Positions 35,030 through 40,837 of a stretch of 64,000 bases of DNA are shown here, in pieces. Under the pieces are notes generated by a model. It saw only the letters and a list, made by a program, of their open reading frames with translations, did not search any database and was not told the origin of the DNA. The translations under genes and the position numbers were made by a program. Position 1 is the first letter of the stretch, and every line of letters starts with the position of its first letter. Source of the stretch: Cupriavidus metallidurans CH34 (GTDB lineage Bacteria > Pseudomonadota > Gammaproteobacteria > Burkholderiales > Burkholderiaceae); the NCBI RefSeq assembly GCF_000196015.1, contig NC_007974.2:1054001-1118000 (forward strand), in the 5' to 3' direction.

Positions 35030-36106
35030 TCACGCCGCCCCACGCTTGAGGCTCCGCCGCACCACCTCCATTTGATCTTTGAGAGAGGGAAGGGTAGGGG
35101 CCAGAGAGCCACCGGCAGCCACGAGACGCGCCCCAGCGCGATTCATTTGCGCCTGTTGACGTGCGAGTACCTCAAACAGCTTTTGACGCTTCTGTGGGCT
35201 TTTCTCACGGGCGTACACCGCCGCAACCAATTGCCGATCTTTGATGGACCACGAGCCAACCGAAGGCTGCCAGAACTTGCGCATCCAGTTGAGCGCACGC
35301 CAGCCGATAGGAACCACCTCAGGATGTTTCCAGCCCTCAAGGTGCCAGTGCGAGAGATAGCAGAACGTGCCATGCGGATAGGATTCCTGAAAGACCTGCG
35401 TGGTGTCGTACGCCTTGTGTATGTTCCCGCCGCGGAACACCCATCGATCAGCAACCATCCCCGCGGGATCGCAACCAAGGCGCATCACACCGATATGGAA
35501 GCGGGGAAACTGCCCCTTGAACTGCCCCGCCGTGATAAGCCGCGTCGCCGCAGACACACCGGGAATCTTGATCTTGTCCAAGCGATGGAAGCGCACGCAG
35601 TACTCAATGAAGGACTCGCGCAATTGCTTGTCCACCTGATTGATGTGCTGCATCAGGTAGAACACATCCCAGCCGAACTTTCGACCGTGCGCGAGCCAGT
35701 CAAGCACCGGAGCGCGTGACGCATCCTGAAACGAACGCGAGTTCAGCCACGTTCCCATTTCATCCAGCACCAGCAGCCCGTTTTCGTTCTCATCAAAGCC
35801 GTCAAGAATCTGCGGATCGGTCGTGCCGATGCACTGGCCATAGGTCTTGCTCTTGGGGTCCGTATCAACGATGGGATCGAACTTGATCTTCGGATTGCCC
35901 GAGCCGAGCGAGAACAGATCGTGGGCACTAGGCTTGTCGCGTAGCCGAATGACAAATGCCCGCGAGTGAGCGGGCATAAGGTGATCCATGTGGATATTCA
36001 GATTCGTTGCGACACGTTGACCAGCGCGCAGCCGAGCTTGAATCTGTCGCACCGCGCCGGAACTCTTGCCGGTGCCTTTCTTGCCTGTCAGAGCGTAATC
36101 GCTCAT
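35030..36106 (-). CDS. Zot-like phage assembly ATPase (pI)
   Basis: 358 residues from MSDYALTGKKGTGKSS; GGGGGAG precedes the ATG. The Walker A motif is GKKGTGKSS and the Walker B is GLLVLDEMGTW, followed by RKFGWDVFYLMQHINQVDKQLRE, all typical of the Zot domain of filamentous-phage pI proteins. These are inner-membrane ATPases that drive extrusion of phage through the envelope. A clear transmembrane segment is not evident in the C-terminal half, which is basic. The start overlaps the stop of the preceding small membrane-protein gene (TGATG). Confidence 0.9.
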   Translation of the reverse strand: MSDYALTGKKGTGKSSGAVRQIQARLRAGQRVATNLNIHMDHLMPAHSRAFVIRLRDKPSAHDLFSLGSGNPKIKFDPIVDTDPKSKTYGQCIGTTDPQILDGFDENENGLLVLDEMGTWLNSRSFQDASRAPVLDWLAHGRKFGWDVFYLMQHINQVDKQLRESFIEYCVRFHRLDKIKIPGVSAATRLITAGQFKGQFPRFHIGVMRLGCDPAGMVADRWVFRGGNIHKAYDTTQVFQESYPHGTFCYLSHWHLEGWKHPEVVPIGWRALNWMRKFWQPSVGSWSIKDRQLVAAVYAREKSPQKRQKLFEVLARQQAQMNRAGARLVAAGGSLAPTLPSLKDQMEVVRRSLKRGAA

Positions 36107-36354
36107 CACTCCCCCTTTGAGAACGCGAGCAGCACGCCGACAGCAATCAGGAACAGGCTCAGCAGCAACAGCCCGCCGCCGAGCGTTTGATACGGGACAC
36201 ACCATGACGTGCCTGTCTGCTGATCGATCATGAAAAGCCCTCTGTTCAGCTTGCACGCCTTTGCCGCGTCGAGCAGGTAGTTCGCCAGCACGACGCACAC
36301 TGCCGCCACGCACGCCACCCGTATCGCAAGCACCGCTTTCGTTCTCTCTTGCAT
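36106..36354 (-). CDS. small two-helix phage membrane protein
   Basis: 82 residues from MQERTKAVLAIRVACVAAVCVVLANYLLDA; an in-frame start five codons earlier (36369) is also possible. Two hydrophobic segments, one at each end, flank a short loop with two cysteines (ACKLNRG, SWCVPYQTL). It lies between the pVI-like and Zot genes and overlaps Zot by one base. No specific family recognised; it may be a phage assembly partner. Confidence 0.7.
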   Translation of the reverse strand: MQERTKAVLAIRVACVAAVCVVLANYLLDAAKACKLNRGLFMIDQQTGTSWCVPYQTLGGGLLLLSLFLIAVGVLLAFSKGE

Positions 36355-36372
36355 GATTGACCCCCTCACCCT

Positions 36373-36711
36373 TCACACCATCTTTATCAGTTGATCCAGA
36401 ATTTTTTTCTTCCAGACATACAGCGACGCCCCAGTAGCAACCGCGATCCAGCACGAAATCGAAATCATCGTGACGCCGTTGAAAACCAGCCCCCAGCCCA
36501 TGCGAAAGAATGGCCCGAGCGTGGACCCACCGGGCGCAGATGGCACACACGAACTGATGCACGTCATCACCAGCGAGTAAGTGCCCCACAGCAGCCCCAG
36601 CGTAATCACTGTGATTGCCAGCACCCACGCTTTCTTGATGTCGAAGAACTTGAGAAAGACTTTCACGAGAAAGTCGAACAGCATCAGCAACAGACCGGAG
36701 AGGATTGGCAT
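36373..36711 (-). CDS. pVI-like minor coat protein of inovirus
   Basis: 112 residues starting MPILSGLLLMLFDFLVKVFLKFFDIKKAWV, with three hydrophobic segments and a C-terminal basic tail (YVWKKKILDQLIKMV). Position between pIII and pI, size and the three-helix layout match the gVI minor tip protein (DUF5455-type) of filamentous phages. Starts two bases after the pIII-like stop, so translation is likely coupled. Confidence 0.75.
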   Translation of the reverse strand: MPILSGLLLMLFDFLVKVFLKFFDIKKAWVLAITVITLGLLWGTYSLVMTCISSCVPSAPGGSTLGPFFRMGWGLVFNGVTMISISCWIAVATGASLYVWKKKILDQLIKMV

Positions 36712-36713
36712 GG

Positions 36714-38249
36714 TTACACCTTCACAGCTTCACGAACCACCTGTACGGAATCGATCAGCACGAACAGCGCGACCCCGAACCCCATTACATCTTTCAGCAT
36801 GTAGTAGTACGTGCAGATGTCCACCGGTAGCGAGCCACCCACAACACCCGGCACGGTCGGGTTCTCGCACTGTTCGCTTGCGAAAGTCGGAAACACGTTG
36901 AACAGAGTGAAGATGTGCACGGAGTCATGCTTGCGCTCGACTTCCGACAACGAATCATTCGCCGCCTGCTGCGTGATGCTCAGCCGCGAATCCATGTCCG
37001 AGGACCGCTGCTGCAACGCTGTATCGACATCGGATTGCGCTTTGGTGCCAGTCTCATCGATCTTGCACGCAGGCTTACCGGGCAGCCCGCACGTATCGAT
37101 ATCGACCTTCTGCGGCACAGTCTGGCCGCCCTGCGGCGATGCATCCGTCTTCGTCGTTTGCTGCGTGACAGTGCCGTCAGGCGCAGTAGTGGTAGTGGTG
37201 CACGTGACGCCGACAGACGCAGGCTTGTCCTTTTGCGATCCGGCATCCGCATTCGCGGAAGCAGCGTAGGTGCACGAACGATCGACCTTGGTTGTACCCG
37301 TCGGCGTGGTCGTACTGGTAGTCGGATCAGCTACCGTGACCGTCGAAGGCGCAGCAACCGCTGCAAGCTGTGCCAGCGCATCCGCCCACTGTTGATTCTG
37401 TGTGGACTGATCTTCAAAGCCCCAGACCTTTTCTTGCAGGAACGGCTTCGCCTGGAATGCACCTTTCCACGCGGTTTCAATATTGGCATCCGATGCTGGC
37501 ACTAGCGAGCCCGGAGGATCGACGTAGCTGGACTGACGCTGAATCAGCCCCCATCCGCCTTCAGAGAGCGGGTTATCAGCAGCATTTCGCGAGTAGCAGT
37601 ATGCCTGTGTGCCGCCATTCAGAACGATGTACTTCAGAAGCGGATACTTCCCGTTCGCGATGTTCGGCGCAGCTCTACATGCTGCCTCCGCCGAGCAACT
37701 GTAAGACGTACACGAAGCGCCGCCCGCAGTCATCCACCCCGTAGAGCCCCAATCGACATTAGAACCATTCGGCTTGTTTGCCTCTCGCGTGCACCACGTG
37801 CCATCGGCACACTTTTCGAGTCCATAGGCCAGCAACTCAGTCCCAGCCAGCGCGATGATCCCCGGCACGGTTGACGCCCTCGCATACTTCGCCAACGTCG
37901 CCAGATCAATCAGGCGCTTTTCCGTGACCGCGAAGGAGCCCACGACCTTGCCCGCGTTAATGATGTTCATCGTCGTCGGGCTCGACATTTGCAGACCGGC
38001 AGCAGAGCCCGCGACGATGCGAGACATGGTGCGTTGATAGGCATAGTCCACCACCGCGCCGCCAGCCGCTTGCGCGTGTGCCTGAATGGGCAGCAGTAAA
38101 GACGCAAGCACGGAGACGGTCATCAGCACCGGAGCCAGCAGCAGATCGAACACGATCCGAGGCAGGGAGAGGATGCGAGGGAGAAGGCCCGAGGGGGCAG
38201 GAATGCGCCGCAGTATCGCAAGCAGGAGAGAGGAGGGTAGTGGACGCAT
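36714..38249 (-). CDS. pIII-like adsorption protein (TspB-type)
   Basis: About 511 residues from ATG at 38249; a shorter start at 38123 (MTVSVLASLLLPIQAHAQA) would give a conventional signal peptide and cannot be excluded. The mature protein has an N-terminal region with cysteine pairs (GLEKCADGTWC, SCTSYSCSAEAAC), a low-complexity Thr/Pro linker (TVADPTTSTTTPTGTTKV, TTTTTAPDGTVTQQTTKT) and a C-terminal anchor segment (YYYMLKDVMGFGVALFVLIDSVQVV). This is the layout of the receptor-binding tip protein of inoviruses and of neisserial TspB-like proteins. It would bind the host pilus and the TolA-type coreceptor. Confidence 0.8.
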   Translation of the reverse strand: MRPLPSSLLLAILRRIPAPSGLLPRILSLPRIVFDLLLAPVLMTVSVLASLLLPIQAHAQAAGGAVVDYAYQRTMSRIVAGSAAGLQMSSPTTMNIINAGKVVGSFAVTEKRLIDLATLAKYARASTVPGIIALAGTELLAYGLEKCADGTWCTREANKPNGSNVDWGSTGWMTAGGASCTSYSCSAEAACRAAPNIANGKYPLLKYIVLNGGTQAYCYSRNAADNPLSEGGWGLIQRQSSYVDPPGSLVPASDANIETAWKGAFQAKPFLQEKVWGFEDQSTQNQQWADALAQLAAVAAPSTVTVADPTTSTTTPTGTTKVDRSCTYAASANADAGSQKDKPASVGVTCTTTTTAPDGTVTQQTTKTDASPQGGQTVPQKVDIDTCGLPGKPACKIDETGTKAQSDVDTALQQRSSDMDSRLSITQQAANDSLSEVERKHDSVHIFTLFNVFPTFASEQCENPTVPGVVGGSLPVDICTYYYMLKDVMGFGVALFVLIDSVQVVREAVKV

Positions 38250-38258
38250 AAGCAAAGA

Positions 38259-38373
38259 GGAAACCGTTTGTCCCAAACGATTTCCCCTTTCCTTATGCTG
38301 GCGGGCTCTAGCAGCAGGGAAACCGTGAAGCCCCGCCTACGACTGGTAAGCGAATTGTGCCAATTCACTTACC
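38259..38373. repeat. phage intergenic repeat, copy 1 (two hairpins)
   Basis: Contains hairpin A (38259-38285: GGAAA and CGTTTG paired with CAAACG and TTTCC) and hairpin B (38345-38373: GGTAAG and GAATTG paired with CAATTC and CTTACC). The pattern recurs in copy 2. The 3' end of this copy overlaps the upstream region of the pIII gene. Confidence 0.85.
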
Positions 38374-38457
38374 ACTCGCAGGCTAGCCCTGTCAGCAGTG
38401 CGAGCGGCGCAGAACCGCAGGCAGGTGAAAGGCTGGTAGTGATCGCGTGAGGAAAGA

Positions 38458-38567
38458 GGAAACCGTTTGTGCCAAACGATTTCCCCTTCCCTCACGCTGT
38501 CCGACGCCCTCAGCAGGTGGACCGTTTCGCCTACGACCGGGAAGCGAATTGTTCCAATTCACTTCCC
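38458..38567. repeat. phage intergenic repeat, copy 2 (two hairpins)
   Basis: Hairpin A' (38458-38484) and hairpin B' (38539-38567) repeat the order and most of the sequence of copy 1. In both, compensating changes keep the stem: GGTAAG/CTTACC in copy 1 corresponds to GGGAAG/CTTCCC in copy 2. Conserved pairing with changed bases indicates that the folded form matters. Confidence 0.85.
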
Positions 38568-38615
38568 AGCCGCAGGCGGGAGCCGGTGGCGGTACTGCCC
38601 GCGCCGCAGGAGGCG

Positions 38616-38735
38616 TGTGGATATATGGACAGCCCTTCGGGTTCGCCGCTCTTCGGCCTATGGACAACTGGTGGAAAACGATACTGCCGTTTCCCACCAG
38701 TTGCCCACAGGCACGCGGCCTGACCACATATCCAC
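38616..38735. other. nested inverted repeats, candidate phage replication origin or packaging signal
   Basis: TGTGGATA-T-ATGG at 38616-38628 is matched by the reverse complement at 38723-38735. Inside is a hairpin at 38665-38703 with a 10-bp stem CAACTGGTGG/CCACCAGTTG and a further AAACG/CGTTT pairing. This cruciform-rich, gene-free stretch between the coat genes and pIII is where filamentous phages carry origin and packaging hairpins. Confidence 0.6.
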
Positions 38736-38769
38736 AAGCCCTACGAGCTAGGGGAGATATATCTCCCGT

Positions 38770-38937
38770 TCACCCCCAACCCCCGCTTGCAGACAGGTCG
38801 TGCAGGCTCTTGCCGCCGTCCACGCACCAGTCGCCCGGTGCACACCTGTAGCGATGCGCCTGAGGGTCAAGGACCGTGCCGCACGCGCTGAGGCAGAGCA
38901 GGAAGCCCCCGAGCAGTGCGACACGGTAGGTCCGCAT
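38770..38937 (-). CDS. small phage lipoprotein
   Basis: 55 residues starting MRTYRVALLGGFLLCLSACGTVLD, with a type-II signal and lipobox LSAC, and a mature tail rich in His, Cys and Gly (QAHRYRCAPGDWCVDGGKS). It starts three bases after the major coat-protein stop, inside the same operon. The two extra cysteines could form a disulfide. Its product is too small for most gene finders. Role unknown; lipoproteins in this place could block superinfection or help assembly. Confidence 0.7.
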   Translation of the reverse strand: MRTYRVALLGGFLLCLSACGTVLDPQAHRYRCAPGDWCVDGGKSLHDLSASGGWG

Positions 38938-38940
38938 GGC

Positions 38941-39195
38941 TTACTTCGCCTTGCCGAACGCTTTCTTCATCATGGCGATGCCCCACCATGCGCCCGCCGC
39001 GAGCACGGCCACCGACAGAGCGGCACCGGTGTAGCTCTTGACCTTGTCGCTCAGACCGTTGATCGCATCCAGACCCGCATCACCCGACGTTTGCGCGAAG
39101 GCTTGATTCGCCACGAGGGCGGTACCGATGGCTGCCGCACCGAGGCGGGCCGACTTCTGTTTGGCCGAAATGGCCAGTTGCTTCAGCTTGTGCAT
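38941..39195 (-). CDS. major coat protein (pVIII-like)
   Basis: 84 residues from MHKLKQLAISAKQKSARLG, with GGGAGTG before the ATG. The signal peptide ends at QAFA, leaving a mature helix of about 50 residues: acidic N-terminus (QTSGDAGLDAINGLSDKVKSY), hydrophobic core (TGAALSVAVLAAGAWWGIAMM) and basic C-terminus (KKAFGKAK). This three-part charge layout is diagnostic for filamentous phage major coat proteins; the basic tail contacts the DNA. Confidence 0.9.
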   Translation of the reverse strand: MHKLKQLAISAKQKSARLGAAAIGTALVANQAFAQTSGDAGLDAINGLSDKVKSYTGAALSVAVLAAGAWWGIAMMKKAFGKAK

Positions 39196-39244
39196 ATGCA
39201 CTCCCGAGAAAAGACGGTGGAGACGGTCCACCAGCCGTACAACC

Positions 39245-39346
39245 TCAATCCAGCACCTCGAATGCCCGCTGTGCCGTTTTGATCCAGAAGCCCGAGGCGT
39301 ATCCCATCCCCCACGCGATCAGGCAGTACAGAATGACTTGCGTCAT
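39245..39346 (-). CDS. tiny hydrophobic phage protein (pVII/pIX-like)
   Basis: 33 residues, MTQVILYCLIAWGMGYASGF and a charged end WIKTAQRAFEVLD. One membrane helix plus a short tail, the size of pVII or pIX tip proteins. Its start overlaps the stop of the preceding small gene (CTATGA), so it is coupled. Confidence 0.7.
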   Translation of the reverse strand: MTQVILYCLIAWGMGYASGFWIKTAQRAFEVLD

Positions 39347-39435
39347 AGCGACCCCGTTATGTCTCGCCAGAGCTTGACCAGCAGCACCAGCGCGAGCCTG
39401 TATGCGACCGCTACCAGTGCCACCGGCCAGAGCAT
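39343..39435 (-). CDS. tiny hydrophobic phage protein
   Basis: 30 residues from ATG at 39435 (MLWPVALVAVAYRLALVLLVKL); a GTG at 39462 would add nine residues and overlap the upstream gene. One hydrophobic helix with a basic WRD tail. Could be a pVII/pIX analogue. Start choice is uncertain. Confidence 0.5.
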   Translation of the reverse strand: MLWPVALVAVAYRLALVLLVKLWRDITGSL

Positions 39436-39445
39436 CGACCACAAG

Positions 39446-39538
39446 CTACCTAAGACGTCCACCGATGAACCCCGCCGCGAACATCAGGCACACCACACAG
39501 CCGAGAATCAGCGCATCCAGAGACAGCCCGTACATCAT
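39446..39538 (-). CDS. tiny hydrophobic phage protein
   Basis: 30 residues, MMYGLSLDALILGCVVCLMF then AAGFIGGRLR. A single membrane helix with basic C-terminus. Its ATG overlaps the stop of the preceding gene (ATGA). Confidence 0.65.
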   Translation of the reverse strand: MMYGLSLDALILGCVVCLMFAAGFIGGRLR

Positions 39539-39651
39539 GACCCCCACACATTCCCGAGCAGCGACGATGCGAGGACATCCGCTGCCCACCAACCCAGTTG
39601 AATCGCCGTGACCACCGCGACCACCGTAAGCACCGTCACCATTGCGAGCAT
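39535..39651 (-). CDS. tiny hydrophobic phage protein
   Basis: 38 residues, MLAMVTVLTVVAVVTAIQLG then WWAADVLASSLLGNVWGS. One membrane helix. The start overlaps the previous stop by one base (TAATG), making this part of a tightly coupled string. Confidence 0.65.
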   Translation of the reverse strand: MLAMVTVLTVVAVVTAIQLGWWAADVLASSLLGNVWGS

Positions 39652-39821
39652 TACGACCCCCGTCCGCCCTTGATCACCATTTCGAACGGGCCTTTGAACC
39701 CCTGCTGTTCCAGCAGCATTTCAACCGCTACCCGAACCGTGTCCGAATCCGGCGCATCGACCTCAAATGACCGCTGGCCGCCCGGAACAAAAACGATTGC
39801 CGCAAACTTGTACGTACGCAT
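39651..39821 (-). CDS. small soluble phage protein of unknown function
   Basis: 56 residues starting MRTYKFAAIVFVPGGQRSFE, continuing through DAPDSDTVRVAVEMLLEQQG to GPFEMVIKGGRGS. A beta-rich small domain without membrane segment. It lies between the ssDNA-binding-protein gene and the hydrophobic string; GAGGGGT precedes the ATG. Not recognised. Confidence 0.65.
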   Translation of the reverse strand: MRTYKFAAIVFVPGGQRSFEVDAPDSDTVRVAVEMLLEQQGFKGPFEMVIKGGRGS

Positions 39822-39906
39822 ATCCGACCCCTCGTTTACGAAAAATTGGCCGTGCTGTTCCGGCCTGTCACCCGCAATTCATCGCTGCGAGACACGAGGG
39901 GTTTTC

Positions 39907-40218
39907 TTACGCCGCCGCCGATGCCGGAGCCTTGCCGTTTGCCGCCGGACGACCGAACGGCACCAGCGCCACCACGCGGAAATCGAGATTGCCGTTGCCG
40001 TCAGCGAACGGCACGAGTTCGGTGATGTATTCACCCGGCTGGGTGTTCTTCATGTGCTCGGGCACCTTCAGGCGAGCCACGAACACATCTTCGACCATCT
40101 TGCCGTCCTCTTCGCGGGCGGACGTGATCAGCATTTGCGCCGAGTAGGTAGTGCCTGACTTGCCATCGAACGACCAATCCTTACGGTTAATCACAAAAAT
40201 TTGCGCCTTGAATTTCAT
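39907..40218 (-). CDS. phage single-stranded DNA-binding protein (pV-like)
   Basis: 103 residues starting MKFKAQIFVINRKDWSFDGKSG. Beta-rich, with repeated charged strands and aromatic residues (SFDGKSGTTYSAQMLI, GEYITELVPFADGNGNLDFRV) and an alanine-rich tail. Position as the first gene of the structural operon and size match gV, which coats ssDNA to switch off complementary-strand synthesis. The family resemblance is moderate; assignment relies on position as well. Confidence 0.65.
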   Translation of the reverse strand: MKFKAQIFVINRKDWSFDGKSGTTYSAQMLITSAREEDGKMVEDVFVARLKVPEHMKNTQPGEYITELVPFADGNGNLDFRVVALVPFGRPAANGKAPASAAA

Positions 40219-40297
40219 GAGATTCCCCTCGCTACATTTGGAAACCCGGACCCACCGGGCAACGGTTTACACCTTGGGCATTTGGCCCTACACTTCG

Positions 40298-40332
40298 ACT
40301 CAACTTGAGTGAGTCATTCACTCAATCTGAGT
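40298..40332. promoter_or_regulatory. twin 13-bp palindromes, phage repressor operator
   Basis: ACTCAACTTGAGT (40298-40310) is a perfect palindrome around C; ACTCAATCTGAGT (40320-40332) repeats it with one change. Centres are 22 bp apart, two helical turns, so two dimers would sit on the same DNA face. They lie between the divergent starts of the regulator (40362) and the ssDNA-binding protein (40218). Confidence 0.75.
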
Positions 40333-40361
40333 GTGATCTAAGTATAGCAGGAGGACTCAAA

Positions 40362-40655
40362 ATGAGTGTAAAAGAGGCGATTGAATTTATTAAACTCCGA
40401 GGGGGGTTTAATAGCTATCGTGCACTTGCAGAGGCCGCTGGCGTGGACCTCCGCAGGGTGGACAACGCTGTAGGCCGTGGGTCCGCCTTGACAGCAACCG
40501 AAGAAATCGCCCTGGGCAGCGCCGCAGGGATGAAGCCGCTTGAGGCGATCAAGTTGCTCGAAACAGCGTACAACCCAGCCAACGAGTCGATGTACTCGAA
40601 GCTCCAGAAGCTTTTTAAACCTGCCCGCCGCGCCATGACCTTGCGCTTCGCCTGA
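40362..40655 (+). CDS. phage regulator with helix-turn-helix-like domain
   Basis: 97 residues from MSVKEAIEFIKLRGGFNSYRALAEAAGVDLRRVDNAVGRG, with a strong AGGAGG. SYRALAEAAGVDLRRVDNAV looks like a Cro/CI-type helix-turn-helix, and the following EEIALGSAAGMKPLEAIKLLE is helical. It is the only rightward gene at the right end and faces twin operators at 40298-40332, so it probably represses the structural operon and itself. Not matched to a named repressor. Confidence 0.7.
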   Translation: MSVKEAIEFIKLRGGFNSYRALAEAAGVDLRRVDNAVGRGSALTATEEIALGSAAGMKPLEAIKLLETAYNPANESMYSKLQKLFKPARRAMTLRFA

Positions 40656-40707
40656 CGAAGCGTGCGCTGTGGGCTGACTGATTCCAAGCGGATCGGTCGG
40701 CCCATCA

Positions 40708-40735
40708 AATACATATAATGTATATTATGTTAAAT
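40708..40735 (+). repeat. dif-like XerCD site (attR)
   Basis: Central TGTATA and XerD arm TTATGTTAAAT are identical to the E. coli dif right half. The XerC arm reads AATACATATAA, which differs from chromosomal arms (GGTGCGCATAA) except at the last bases, as expected for a phage-derived half after integration. It ends the prophage and probably marks the chromosomal terminus region. Confidence 0.85.
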
Positions 40736-40837
40736 GAATGATGGGGCAACTATTTGATTGAGGAAGCTGCATATGGTCGCGACATTAGGCAAGCCTGGCG
40801 GGTGGGCTTAGGTTGATGTCCCATTGGTAACTGACAA

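Larger units (their letters stand above)
33428..40735. mobile_element. filamentous (inovirus) prophage integrated at dif
   Basis: About 7.3 kb bounded by a dif-like sequence on the left (33428-33452) and a clear dif on the right (40708-40735). It has no integrase of its own, in line with XerCD-dependent inoviruses. Reading leftward from 40218: ssDNA-binding protein, five very small genes, major coat protein, a lipoprotein, intergenic hairpins, pIII-like adhesin, pVI-like protein, a small membrane protein, Zot/pI, then Rep. Divergent rightward are a regulator (40362-40655) and two small genes at the left end. A pIV-like secretin was not found, so the phage would use a host secretin for export. 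Confidence 0.85.

Noticed and set aside
35030..36106. Zot as a host toxin
   Set aside because: In filamentous phages this domain is the assembly ATPase; the Walker motifs and operon position fit that role and no toxin peptide was seen.
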